Both the position numbers and the translations under genes were made by a program. DNA of 64,000 bases from Prorocentrum cordatum (taxonomy: Eukaryota > Sar > Dinophyceae > Prorocentrales > Prorocentraceae): positions 25,001 through 89,000 of the forward strand of contig CAUYUJ010001403.1 of assembly GCA_963575745.1 (NCBI GenBank). Reading direction: 5' to 3'. Positions within the stretch are counted from its first letter, which is position 1. Each line of letters begins with the position of its first letter. This document shows, one piece after another, positions 49,877 through 60,199 of this stretch. The notes below the pieces were generated by a model. It saw nothing but the letters and a program-made list of their open reading frames with translations. It was not told the DNA's origin and ran no database searches.

Positions 49877-50204
49877 TGGCACCTCCGCCGTGGCGTCCGC
49901 GTCTGGGGTGGGCGTTCCCTGCCCCCTGTCGGATGTCTCGAGCGAGGGTGCCCCCAGTTTCGGGCCCGAGCAGGCTGGGTCACGAGGCGGTGTCCCTGCC
50001 CTGCTCTGGCCTCCTAGGCTCCATAGGCCGTGTTGGAGGTTCGGAGTGTCGGGTCGGTGGGTTCGTTGGCCTGGCAGTTTTTTTTGTCGAGTAGGCCGAA
50101 CTCCAGCCGATTTTGCAGCACGTCTTCGTCCGATCGATGCACTAGCGCACGCTGTAGAGCACACTTAGCAGCAGAGCAGAGACATATGGGACCAGGAAGG
50201 GCAT
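49877..50204. other. Unassigned stretch
   Basis: Nothing recognised. Confidence 0.4.
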
Positions 50205-50282
50205 TCATTCATTCATTCCTCCTCCTCCTCCTCCTCCTCCTCCTCCTCCTCCTCCTCCTCCTCCCCCTCCTCCTCCTCCTCC
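50205..50282 (+). repeat. (CTC)n microsatellite
   Basis: Preceded by (ATTC)4 at 50202-50217, then about 65 bp of CTC. Confidence 0.92.
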
Positions 50283-50636
50283 AGAAGCCCGCCTCGAGCT
50301 CTCGCGGCTATCGGTATCTGTTTGGGCCAAACTATCCACGACGACGCCTCGGAGCGGACAGAGATCGATGGCTGAACCATCGACCTGTCGCAACTTATCT
50401 GGTGAATCATTTGGACAGTTCGATTGTTCGAGGCGCGCGGGCCCCGAAGGAAGTCTCCACGCAGGTCCCCGGAGGAAGGCGGAGCTCCGCAGAGGAGACG
50501 TGGGCCTTGACCTTGTCGTCTGGAGGTCCGCGCAGGTCCCCGGCGGTCAGGGGCAGCGCTCGGCGGGGACAGGTTCAGGGTGGGGGACGCATTGAACCCC
50601 AATCGCCCGATGATCGCCAGTAGTGGCACTGTTGGA

Positions 50637-50815
50637 ACGAGGTCTGAGCTCGAGGTCGGTTTGGGGAGGGTGCCCCAATGTTCTTTTGTGTTTGCTTGGT
50701 ATTCTTGTGCACCCTGGGGGAGGGCACTCTCAAGTGATTTTATTGTTTGGGGTGCTTTGGCCGGCGGAGGGTCGCATGCTCTCGAACGATGCTCTTCTGT
50801 CCCAGGTCCGACTGT
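50637..50815 (+). repeat. GGTCGGTTTGGGGAGG dispersed repeat, copy 1
   Basis: Shares with 53752-53936 the blocks TCGAGGTCGGTTTGGGGAGG, TTGTGCACCCTGGGGGAGGG / TGTGCATCTTGTGGAGGG, GGGTGCTTTGGCCGGCGGAG and GATGCTCTTCTGTCCCAGGTCCG. Confidence 0.75.
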
Positions 50816-50934
50816 AGGGGTATGGTCGCCCACCCCGCCCGGGTTTCCGCTGTCGAAGGCCCATCGCCGATCTCTCGGGGATGTATCGCCGAGTCCAGCT
50901 CGAGGTTCCCCCCCCTGAGCAGGTCCCCCTACAA

Positions 50935-51045
50935 GAGGCCCCAGGAGGCCACTGGAAGCGCCAGGAGGCACCAGGAGGCCCCGGAAGGCACCAGGAGGCC
51001 CCAAGAGGCCCCATGAGCAGGAGGCCACAGAAGGCCACAGGAGTG
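50935..51045 (+). repeat. CCAGGAGGC minisatellite
   Basis: About ten units of 9-15 bp: GGCCCCAGGAGGCCACTGG, CACCAGGAGGCCCCGG, AGGCACCAGGAGGCCCC and similar. Confidence 0.8.
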
Positions 51046-51059
51046 GCTCCAACCGTAGA

Positions 51060-51290
51060 CGCGCTAACGGTATGTCAGCTAACGGCGACGTAGGAAAACC
51101 GAGTGTAGGAAGGCGTGGTCCGAAGCCAAACCAATTGCAGGAACGCGTGGTTTGTGTTTTCCTACAACTCGCTGTGTCGTCTTCGTTCGATACATTCGAA
51201 TAATTGAAATGTAGGAAAGTGTGCTTCGCGATATCCTACAATTCGTTCTGCGCGAGCTCGGTGTCACACAAAGCAGATTCCCAACATCGC
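51060..51290. repeat. GTAGGAAAAC inverted repeats
   Basis: GACGTAGGAAAACCGAGTGT (51088 on) pairs with TGTTTTCCTACAACTCG (51159 on), and TGTAGGAAAGTGTG (51211 on) with ATATCCTACAATTCG (51230 on). Unclassified small hairpins. Confidence 0.55.
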
Positions 51291-51717
51291 CGTTGACCAA
51301 GCACGCCGTCAGCGCGGCCTTGCTGCAACCCCATGTGTGTTTACGTCTGCTCCTATAGATCGGGCCTCCCCTGGAGCACGATTCCTCCTGTGGCTCACGT
51401 ATGTTTCTAGAGATTGGCCTTCCCCCGCGTATCGATCGCTGCCCCTCGGGAGGCCCCGGCGGGCCCTCTCGGAGGAGGGCCAGTCGAGCCAACGGCGGCC
51501 TGCCCTGCGCGTGTCCCGCCCTCTCTGGGCATCCTGGAGGCTTCTCGTCGCCCCTTTTTCGAGAAGGTCGCCCCGCGGCCACAGGAGGAGGAGGAGGACA
51601 GCAGGAGGGCAAGGCGGGAGGGGGCAGAGGAGAAGGCAGGCTTCTCGTCGCCACGGCTGGGCCCGCCCGCCCGAGAGACACCCTGGGAGCGGCTCGCAGA
51701 TGGATTCGGGGGGGGGG
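51291..51717. other. Unassigned stretch
   Basis: No gene recognised; frames on both strands are Arg/Gly/Pro-rich. Confidence 0.4.
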
Positions 51718-52043
51718 GGACAGAACCCCCACCCTGACACGTCGATTCGTGAACTGCCCGTTGTCGGTTCTCGAGAGGGCGCCGCGGCCGTTCGTTCCCA
51801 GGCCTGCGCCCGCCAGGTTTGGGCCGGCCCGAGGTCGTTTTCACCAAACCACGCTTTACTAAAGGAAGGTCTTCAGGAGGGAAAGAAACACACAGACACA
51901 AGTAATCGGCGATTCCCCAGAAAATATAGGAAAATATGGGAAGTGGGGGGAAGACAGAAACCCTGAAAATATATGAAAATATGGGGAATCTTTTTATTTG
52001 TGTGTATTTATTTGTGTGTCCTGGGGCTCCTTCAGGTCTGTCC
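51718..52043. mobile_element. GGACAGAACCCCC TIR element, copy B, with nested insertion
   Basis: Left end GGACAGAACCCCCACCCTGA matches copy A. The right end is split by a 160-bp hairpin element (51873-52034). Removing that and one TSD leaves about 159 bp ending AAGGAAGGTCTGTCC, which aligns with AAGGGGGGTTCTGTCC of copy A, after which both copies continue ATCCCCGA. Confidence 0.8.
51873..52034 (+). mobile_element. 160-bp hairpin element, copy 5 (TSD GGTCT), nested
   Basis: 162 bp, TCAGGAGGGAAAGAAACAC to GGGGCTCCTTCA, flanked by GGTCT at 51868-51872 and 52035-52039. The pre-insertion site is represented by copy A of the TIR element (GGTTCTGTCC at 42626-42635), direct evidence of mobility. Confidence 0.93.
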
Positions 52044-52313
52044 ATCCCCGAGGGATCTGCAGCGGACGTTTTTTCCCGGGCGGGCAGGCCGCCGCTGGCC
52101 TCCATCCGGCCCTCCTCCGGCCCTCCAGGCCGGCAGGCTCCACCGGAGGCGCCCAGAGGAGGCCCATACGGAGGCCCGCGAGGGACGGCGGGCTCGCGCG
52201 CAAGGGGGGGGGGCAGACGGGAGGGCGCGCGGGCTGGAGCGCGGGAGGGCCGCTGGGGCGCCGGGCGGGGCCAGGACGAGAAGGAATAGGTTCCAGAACG
52301 CTCTGAGAAGGAA

Positions 52314-52372
52314 CGCTCCTCCTCCTCCTCCTCCTCCTCCTCCTCCTCCTCCTCCTCCTCCTCCTCCTCATC
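52314..52372 (+). repeat. (CTC)n microsatellite
   Basis: About 55 bp of CTC, between GAACGCTC-type sequences on both sides. Confidence 0.92.
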
Positions 52373-52779
52373 CTCACCGCCACTCCCCAGCCCCAGCGTT
52401 CCCGAACGCTCCAGGACGTTCCGGAGCGCTCTAAGAAGGCCGCAGCGCCCGAGACATCCTCCACAGCTTGCCGATTCTCAGAAACTCCCGATGTTAGCCC
52501 TCGTCCTGGCTTCGTCTGATCGGGGCGAGGGGGGGGGGGCGGTTCCTCCCTTCCCAGGGCCCGCCTGTCCCCGGGGTGGGGGGCTGGGCTCCTCCCTTCC
52601 TTCTCCCCCTCCTCCCTCCTCCCTCCTCGCTCCTTCCTCCTCCCTCCTCCTTCCTCCTCCTTTACAATTACTTAATATGAATACTACTACTCAATATGAA
52701 TACTACTCTCCCTCTTCCCCTGATGACGTGCTGGGAGTGTTCGACCCCCCCCCCCGCGTACTGTTTTTTACACAGGATT

Positions 52780-53190
52780 CCCGGGAGTTGGGTTTTCGCT
52801 TGCATTTTTTTTTCTTTTTTCAAAATGCTGCTCTCGCTGAGGCGCCGGCCTCATGTTCGGGCCCCGCTCGTTCCGAATCGTGCTCCCGCTGCAGCGCTGG
52901 CCTCATTTCCGTGCTTCCGCTCGTTTCGACTCGTGCTCCCGCTGCAGCGTTGGCGTCATTTCCCGTGCCATGCCACGGCATGCAATGCAATGCTAGGTTG
53001 ATACTAGGCTTTGCGGTGCTCTTCTACGCCATGCCATGCCGTGCTCTACAATGCATCGCGTACCCTTTCGCGATCATTGCCCTGCTCGACATCCGACTGT
53101 GCGAGTAGAGAGGGGATCTACGCCATGGTAAGGGATGGGAGGGAGGGGTAGGATGTCAGATATGACGCGAGCGCACCTAGCTTGTCCCCT
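52780..53190 (-). repeat. Composite repeat, part X plus leader (copy 1)
   Basis: 52849-52975 holds units with CGTGCTCCCGCTGCAGCG(C/T)TGGC; 52976-53190 holds CCATGCCATGCC-type repeats, CATCCGACTGTGCGAGTAGAGAGG and TCAGATATGACGCGAGCGCACCTAGCTTG. Both reappear inverted at 62195-62760, and the last block again, inverted, at the window's right end. Confidence 0.75.
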
Positions 53191-53465
53191 CCCCTCCTCA
53201 TCCTCCCTTCTCCCTCCCTCCTCCACCCCTCCTCCCCCTCCTTCGCCTCCTCCTCCCCATCTTCCTCCTCCTCCTCCTCCTCCTCCTCCTTCCCCTCCTC
53301 ATCCTCCTTCCCCTCCTCCCCCTCTCATCCTTCTTCTCCTCCTCCTCCTCCTCCTCCTCCTCCTCCTCCTTCTCATCCTTGTCTGCCTCCTCATCTTCCT
53401 CCTCCGCTCCCTCCTCCTGTTCATCCTCCTCTCCCTCCTTCGCCTCCGGGGGCGCCTCCGCCGAG
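53191..53465 (+). repeat. CT-rich microsatellite block
   Basis: About 270 bp of CTC/CCTTC-type low complexity. Confidence 0.9.
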
Positions 53466-53751
53466 GAGATGAAGATGGAGTACCAGCCGCGCCTTCAGGT
53501 TGGCGGGGGCAGCCTCCAATTCCCGAATCTATAGAAGGCAGGGGCGGCTGGGCCATCGGGTCTTCCCCCCTTGCCCCGCGACCCGTGAGAGCAGGCAAGC
53601 GCCCCTCCTCTCGGGCTCTCCACTGGCTCCCTCCCGAGAGGTGCCGAGAACGCGAGGCTCAGCTCCTGACGTCCAGGAGTGATGAGCTCGAGGGGCCCAG
53701 CCATTAGAGATGTGGTTGTTGGTCGTTGGTTGCGAGAGACGTTGGTTTATG

Positions 53752-53936
53752 GTCGGACCCGGGTGTAAGATCGAGGTCGGTTTGGGGAGGTTACCCTCAT
53801 TCCCTCAGTGTATGTATGTTGGATGTTCATGTGCATCTTGTGGAGGGTACCCTTGAGTGGTCTTATGGCTTGGGGTGTTTTGGCCGGCGGAGGGTTCCAT
53901 GCTCCTGAAGGATGTTCTTCTGTCCTAGGTCCGGCC
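53752..53936 (+). repeat. GGTCGGTTTGGGGAGG dispersed repeat, copy 2
   Basis: Diverged relative of 50637-50815 in the same orientation. Confidence 0.75.
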
Positions 53937-54029
53937 GAAGTTGGGACGCCGGATCATGCGAGAGAGATCTCGGTCTATGGCCCCACGGCCCCCCAACGCC
54001 CCAGCCTCTTGGGCAACCAGCGGGACCGA

Positions 54030-54235
54030 AGGCTCGTCCTCATCCTCCTCCTTCTCCTCCTCTTCCTCATCCTCCTCCTCCTTCCCCTCCTCCTCCTTCT
54101 CCTCCTCTTCTCCTCCACATCCGCCTCCTCCTCCTCCTTGTCCTCTTTTACCCCTTCCGCCACTTCCTTTTCCGTGGCCATCCTCCTCCTCCTCCTCCTC
54201 CTCCTCCTCCTCCTCCTCCCCTCCCCTCCCTGATG
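54030..54235 (+). repeat. (CTC)n/(TCC)n microsatellite block
   Basis: About 200 bp of CT-rich triplets interrupted near 54115-54180. Confidence 0.9.
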
Positions 54236-54639
54236 GCGTGGAGGGGGAGGGGCAGCGTCAGCAATTCATCACAGCTCAGCTGGTGCCCAGGGTTATCAGC
54301 TACAGGCCAGCTTTGTGCGCAAGGCCAGCAGGCACGGGGCATCCGCGGACGATCCGCACCTGTGGGGGCAGGTGGCCTCTTGCTCAACTACGGTGCCGCC
54401 CGACTCGCGAATGCGAGGGGCGGGTGCCGAGACACCAGGCGAGAGGGGCTGAGGCACCTCTCGGCCGCCACGGTATATTCGAGGTCTGCGCGACTCCTGG
54501 ATGTACGCTCGATGGCCGTACTTCACACCGATGCTCCATTTTCTACCCCTCTCTTCTGTACCCCTGCGCCCTCCTCCTCCTCACTTCGCTCGCCTACTCG
54601 GCATCCTCGCCCCGCCCTCCTCCCCCTTCCTCCACGCGG
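54236..54639. other. Unassigned stretch
   Basis: No gene recognised. Confidence 0.4.
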
Positions 54640-55600
54640 AGGTGGAGGGTGAGGAGGAGAGAAGGAGGAGCACCAGTGTAAACCCAAGACCAACTGACGA
54701 TCTGACAGTAACCCCTTCCTCAAACTTCCTTCTCCATTGGCCCCATACAAGGGTTCATTCTCACTGAGGAAAGTTCCCCGTTGGAAGACAACCGATTGCA
54801 CATCCGGATTTGTGCCAGAATACCACGCCTGGGACTTCAACGCCGCGAATCACCATTGCTGCTGCGTCTTGACGACCACGAGTCGTGCCAGAGCACAGTT
54901 CCTGGGACGTCCACACCGCGAATCGAGTCGATTGCCGCGCAGTGGCACGGTGACACCGTGCCCAAACGCCACCTCTGGGACGTTCGTTAACCATGATCGC
55001 CTTTGAGACGGATGCCACTTCTTAAGACGAGGTCCCCGGCACCCAGGCGAGAGCCACATTTTGGAAAGTAGCCGCCACCTCTGGGACGTTCGTTAACCAT
55101 GCTCGCCTTTGAGGCGGATGCCACTTCTTAAGACGATGTCCCCGGCACCCAGGCGAGAGCCACATTTTGGAAACGAGCCGCCCTCCACCCGTAAAGGTCT
55201 TGCCAATTGGCAAGACGAGCGCGCTTTGCGTTGGGGCGAGCCACAATTTGAGAGTGACCCGCCTTCCATCTGTGAATTTCTGGCAGACGATTGCAACGAC
55301 TGTGTGCGGCGCCCAGGCGAGAGCCACACTTTGGAAATGACCCGCCCTCCATTCGTGGATTTGCTTCAGGTTTGAGACGAATGCGCGCGGCGCTACAGCG
55401 AGAGCCGCATGTTGAAAGCGAGCCGCTCTCCATCAGTGATATTGTGGCGAATCCTCAGCTTCAGGATGATACGTGGTGAGGAAGTCTTAGGCGAAACGCC
55501 CGGCCCGCCCTTTCGACTGGCCTCGGGGTGCGACAGGGAGGAGTTACTTACCAGGAAGAGGGATGGAGGAAGGGGAGGATGATAAGGGGAGGTGGGAGGA
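54640..55600 (+). repeat. Composite repeat, part Y (copy 1)
   Basis: Leader block GTGTAAACCCAAGACC ... CTCCATTGGCCCCATACAAG ... TTCATTCTCACTGAGG, then an array (about 54985-55470) of units carrying CAGGCGAGAGCCACATTTTG and CCGCCCTCCATC(C/T)GTGAA, then AGTCTTAGGCGAAACGCCCG and GGCCTCGGGGTGCGACAGGG. The same order occurs at 62925-63870. Confidence 0.8.
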
Positions 55601-56439
55601 GGAGGGGGGGATAGAGGGGGTAGGGTAATCATTCCTCCTTTTCATGTTTCGCTTAGTTTGCTCCGTGGGGCAGTTCTTGGCGACGCCTCTGCCAAACCAA
55701 TAATTGCGATCAATAAATGCGAGAAGTATGGGTTCGCTGGCGGGCGATAATCACGCCAGCCCTTTGCCACATCGTGACAGCGCAACGAGGGCACCTAGTT
55801 TCACCAAAGGCACCGTCGCCAAAATGCAGATCACCAATTTCAGCATTTCGCAGCCAGGGCATTTTGGGGTGGAGCTGGTCGCCAAAGATTTGTTTGCGGC
55901 CGTAAAGAAGTTGACAGTAGGGGGGGCGGGAGTACGGGATAGTGAAGGGATGGAGAGAAGGGGAAGAGGAAGGGGGGAGAGGCTTGGGCTGGTGACCGCG
56001 ACGTGTGGGGCCTCCCGAATCGCAGGGTGGCGACTTGCAGGGCCGCGGCGGCAAGCGGCGCAAGCGGTTCCCAGACTTCGCGCTGCTGCCCAGCGGCCTC
56101 CAGGCGAGCACCCGAATGACCAACGTGCCGATCGGCACCACCCAAACATACAGTGGAGACCCATGCCAAGAAACACTTTGCTTGCCTCCAGGGTGCCCTG
56201 GGTGTCTTGGGTTCCGATGGTTTTGCTATGGAGCGCGTGACGTCCCCACACCACGAATCAGTGGACACTCTGGGGTCTCAGGGTTGCGTTTCTTGTGAAA
56301 GGTTTCTTGTGGTCGAGCCCCTACTGTACTATCACTACGGGTGCGTCCGCCGCGCAAGGGCGACGCGCACGCCAGGGTATCGTACACTATGTCAGCCAGC
56401 GCGAATCCCAAGCAGGGTGTCTCTAGCAATAGATGCGGA
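55601..56439. other. Unassigned stretch
   Basis: Several frames near 55704-56298 are open on both strands (for example a + frame reading GGKRRKRFPDFALLPSGLQA at about 56050), but there is no clear start, domain or consistent codon bias, so no gene is called. Confidence 0.35.
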
Positions 56440-56665
56440 GCCATCGATGTGGTGCAATCTACGTTTTACAATCTAGGCTGTGCAGTCTATGTGTTGCAAG
56501 CTATGTGGTGCAACTTTCGTTGTGCAATAGATGTGGTACAAGCTGTGTTGCGCAGTATGTGTTGAGCAGTCTGTGTTGTGCAACCTGGGCGGAGCAATAC
56601 ATGTGGTGCAATCTTAGTGGTACAATCTATGTTGTCAACTTTATGTGGTGCAACCGATGTTCCCC
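56440..56665 (+). repeat. GTGGTGCAAT minisatellite
   Basis: About 15 units of 14-15 bp, such as GATGTGGTGCAATCTACG, TATGTGTTGCAAGC, TATGTGGTGCAAC and GTGGTACAATCTATG. Confidence 0.8.
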
Positions 56666-56699
56666 TGAACAGTGTTTGCACTTTGGGGTCTTACGTCTT

Positions 56700-56905
56700 T
56701 TCACAGGAACTGGGCCTGGGTGGCGGTCTGGCGGCTCCGTGCTCGCCGTCGTCGCCACGTCGCCGCTTCGTCGCCGCCTGCCGTCTGGGCCTGGGTGGCG
56801 GTCTGGCAGCTCCGTGCTCGCCGTCGCCGCCCCGTCGCCGCTTCGTCGCCGCCCGTCGTCGGTGCAATCTATGCCGTGCATTCTTTCGAAGCGGCGACGG
56901 GGCGA
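56700..56905 (+). repeat. CGTCGCCG minisatellite with ~99-bp duplication
   Basis: CTGGGTGGCGGTCTGGC(G/A)GCTCCG begins near 56711 and again near 56800, each followed by CGTGCTCGCCGTCG and CGCCGCTTCGTCGCCGCC. Adjacent GTGCAATCTATGCC at 56863 ties it to the GTGGTGCAAT family. Confidence 0.75.
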
Positions 56906-57590
56906 AACGGCGAGCACGGCCCACGTGAGAGCGGCCACCCGTGCCGCGGAGCGAACTTCCGCTCACCATGGAGCGATGCTGAAAGAGCTCTCCCCACTCG
57001 GCCCTCACTTGAAGCTCGGTCGTTCTCGCGTCTGGCGAGAATGGGCATTCGGTTTTGCGGCTGGGAGGTAGCATCTGTGGGGCTAGAACGGGGCTCCGAT
57101 CCAGGCTAGTGTGCTCGCCCTGCCCAGGACTGCCCAGGCCTGCTGCGATCGCCCACTCCTCCCATGAACTGCGGGCGGTTCGTGGGGATCGGGGGCGGGG
57201 GGTGCTTGGAGGGGCTCGTGGGAGGCGTAGGGCGATCGTGTTATGTAAGATCTGCGCGGCCTACGCGCGTCGGCAGGTGCACGGCCTTGGTCGCCCCTGC
57301 CGCCCGTCCTTGTCTCGGCCCCGATCGTCGGCTCGTCTGGCTCGATCGGCCCCCGGGGCGCCTGTTGCCTGGAAGAGAGCCCCAGTCCAAAGTGTTTGGG
57401 GGGCTCCCCTTCCCCCTCTTTCGGGACTTGTTCGGCGCGGCGCCCAGCGTCGGGCCTGAGGAGGGGGAAAATTCGCCGGGCCCCGAAACCCAGGCGGCAT
57501 CAGCCTCCTGTTTCGTGGTTGGTCCTGCTTGGTCGGCAGTAGGTTAGGTTAGTCCGGCGTTTGCGGGACTTTCTCTTTGCAGAATCAGAG
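56906..57590. other. Unassigned stretch
   Basis: Includes the possible retroelement fragment at 57225-57320; otherwise nothing recognised. Confidence 0.4.
57225..57320 (+). pseudogene. Possible retroelement C-terminal zinc motif fragment
   Basis: The + frame reads RRAIVLCKICAAYARRQVHG and continues LGRPCRPS. A CxxCGAY-x(n)-L-x-x-PC pattern is, from memory, the C-terminal motif of many dinoflagellate retroelement proteins. There is no further similarity around it, so it is a relic at best. Confidence 0.35.
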
Positions 57591-57594
57591 GATC

Positions 57595-58045
57595 AGAGGA
57601 GGAGGAGGAGTTGCAGGAGGAGGAGGAGGAGGAGGAGGAGGAGTTGCAGGAGGAGGAGGAGGAGGAGGAGGAGGAGGAGGAGGAGGAGGAGGAGGGGGGA
57701 GGAGGAGGAGGAGGAGGAGGGAGGAGGAGGGGGAGGAGAAAAAGGGAGAGGAAAATGAGGAGGAGCCAGGAGCGGCCCAGGTCAAGGACGTCACGCCTGG
57801 CAGGCCAGGGACGGCGTTGCCGGGGCCCGGCGACACGGTGGCGCTGGCATCGGGCGTCGGAGGGTTTTCGGGAGGACTTCCCTCGTCCTCCTCGTCATCC
57901 GCCCTCTTCGCTCTTCTTCGCCCCACCTCCCTCCCTCCTGCTCGCTCCTCCTGCTCCTCCTCCTCCTCCTTCTCCTCCTTCTCCTCCTTCTCCTCCTCCT
58001 CCTCCCTCCTCCTCCTCCTCCTCCTCCTCCTCCTCCTCCCCGCCC
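57595..58045. repeat. (GGA)n ... (TCC)n convergent microsatellites
   Basis: (GGA)n at 57595-57745 and (TCC)n at 57945-58045 are complementary and could pair across about 200 bp of GC-rich spacer. Confidence 0.85.
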
Positions 58046-59094
58046 GCCCCATCCAGCATCCTGCTCGTGCTCCTCCAGCTGCAGCGTCAGCCTGCCGCCG
58101 GAATGGACCGGCGGCGGGGCGACCCGGGGGAGCACCCGTGCTGTGGCCCCGCCCGCTCACCCTGGAAAGGCCCAGGACCGTTGGGCCCAAGAATTTGGGC
58201 ACGAACGGTTGAGAGAGGGAGGGAGAAAAAAAAACAAAACAACGAAAAGAGACGGAGACAGCCCCTTTTATCTAGTGAACGGCTACACATCCTGACCACA
58301 AGCAGGCCCAAACCTCCTGGCGAATCGGCACGACACCGCCAGAGGCTGTCCGTTGTTGTCGGCCTTTGCTGGCCGCTGCCAGGCTCCTGCGCACTCGACG
58401 AGAAGACCCGTGATGATATGCCAGTTCCCGAGGAGGGTGTCAAGGGATCCGGGGACCGGGGTCCCACAACCGTGTGGTGACAGACCGGGCGGCGACCTCG
58501 AAATCCGCAGAGACCTCACCGCAGGGTCCGTCACCACACGGCGCTGGGACCTCGGAGGTCCCAGCAGTTGCCCGCGAGGCTCTCGGAGAACCACCCTAGT
58601 CCCAAAACCGTGCGGTGACCCCGCACCCCCACCGACTCGCCACGTGGCGCGGTCACCACACCGTTTGGGGGCCCCCGAGTCTGGGGACTGGCGATTTGAA
58701 AGTCTTGAGCCGGAGGCAGTGGTTCCCACCGTTTCGGACTTAACCGTGTTCGGAAGTCTTTACGCCAGCGTCACAAGCATCAGTTTGTGTTCAACTCTGT
58801 TGCCTTCTGTACGGGGCCCAGTAACGGTAGCGTTTCAGCATCGGTCCCGATTGGAAAAAACACGTGCGAACTGTTTATATTGGCTTCTCTGTATGAGCCC
58901 CGAGCCCGGTTACGTGAAGCAGTTGGGGACACTTGTGTTGCACTGGCCTGTTGAGGTTCGTTTACCTCCTCTCTTTCTCGACCATCCTGTGGTGTTGGGT
59001 CCTCGTTCCTCCAGCCTCCTTCCTCCCGCCTCCTCCCTCCTCCCATCCCTGCCTCTGCCCTGGGCATGTCTCTGTTGCGGCGCAAACAGTGCAA
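58046..59094. other. Unassigned stretch
   Basis: 58440-58690 contains several ACCACACGG / CCGTG(T/C)GGTGAC motifs in both orientations. A + frame (58353-59288) is open but crosses this and the following satellite, so I do not call it a gene. Confidence 0.4.
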
Positions 59095-59100
59095 CACTTC

Positions 59101-59711
59101 GTGGCCCCGTAGGGAGCTGCACCGAAGGCCCCAGCGGCAGGGTCCACATGGCGGCGCCGCCCCATGTGGCGCGTCCTCACACGGTTTGTAGCCCCATAGT
59201 GAGCTCCACCGAAGGGCCCAGTAGCAGGATCCGCATGGCGGCGCCGCCCCATTTTTGCGCACCCGTCACACGGTGCGTGGCCCCATAGGGGGCTCCACCG
59301 AAGTCCCCAGTGTCGGGACGACTGACATGAATACGGAAAGAATGGGTACAATGCCCAACAGCAGTTCCTGCTCATTTTGAAAAGGACTCGCTGTCCGTGC
59401 CGCCGCGGCCTGTGTCTCTTTGAGACAGAAGGCCGCCTGCCCAACAGTGGCCGCTGTTGGTTTGGGACAACATTTGTTGTTGGGCATTGTATTCATTTTT
59501 TCCGTACCCATTTCGGGCGTCCAAACAGTGGCAGGGTCCACATAGCGGCGCTGCCCCATTCTGGCTCACCCTTCACACGGTTCGTGGCCCCATAAGAGAC
59601 TCCACCGGAGGCCCCAGTGGCAGGGCCCACATGGGAGCGCCGCCCCGGCCCACCCCTCGTGGCCCCGTAGGGGGCTCCACCGAAGGCCCCAGTGTTGGAG
59701 GCCCGCCAGTG
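59101..59711 (+). repeat. 88-bp satellite, interrupted by a hairpin element
   Basis: Units begin GTGGCCCC(A/G)TAGGG at 59101, 59188 (GTAGCCCCATAGTG), 59277, 59584 and 59659. They contain GGCTCCACCGAAGGCCCCAG and ATGGCGGCGCCGCCCCAT. Lengths are 87, 89, 89 (after removing the insertion 59312-59525 plus one CAGT) and 75 bp. Confidence 0.92.
59312..59525. mobile_element. 214-bp hairpin element in the 88-bp satellite (TSD CAGT)
   Basis: Flanked by CAGT at 59308-59311 and 59526-59529. Inverted arms: GAATACGGAAAGAATGGGTA and CAATGCCCAACAGCAG on the left against the complement of GTTGTTGGGCATTGTATTC and TTTTTTCCGTACCC on the right. Its removal restores a satellite unit of the expected length, so the boundaries are reliable. 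Confidence 0.9.
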
Positions 59712-60199
59712 TAACCCCCTATGACAGAGGAGGAAAAAGAACCGACCGATACCGCTACCCTTCATCGCTTTTGCCCTTTTGGGGCTTCATGGGAGGCTCT
59801 CGTCGCCACGGCTGGATTCGCCTCGAAATCCTGGTCAGAACGAGAACGGGAGAGGTCTGGGGATTAGCGGTATCGGTACCTCTTGATTTCCTTACTGCGG
59901 GACACAATCCGCGTGAGGGCTGTGCCGAAATAGGCGGAGAGCCGCATGCTGGGGCCCGAGACGTGCGCGGGGTGTTCCGAAAAGGGCAGGGGGCGGCATG
60001 CGTCCGTGCCCACTGGGGCCGCAAGTGCGGCTGCAAGCAGGCACCACGCGGGACAGTGTCGGGCCGTTCGCCCCCCCCGCCACTGGTGGTGTGGGGGGGG
60101 CTGGGATGCATAAAGATTTCTCTGTGATCAACTCTGCCCACTACCCCTTCGCCCTCGTCGTGACCGTCATCTTTTTTTCTAATCCTTCTCCTCTGCTCG
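59712..60199. other. Region upstream of the FKBP exon
   Basis: Probably intron, at least in its right part: CTAATCCTTCTCCTCTGCTC just before the exon looks like a branch point plus pyrimidine tract, but no AG is present at the obvious junction. No upstream exon recognised. Confidence 0.4.

Noticed and set aside
54985-55470. CRISPR-like array of repeats and spacers
   Set aside because: The whole ~80-bp unit is repeated and diverges gradually; there are no unique spacers, and the host is a eukaryote.
59552-59572. CCCCATTCTGGCTCACC resembles an SL relic
   Set aside because: It is part of an 88-bp satellite unit; neighbouring units have unrelated bases there.
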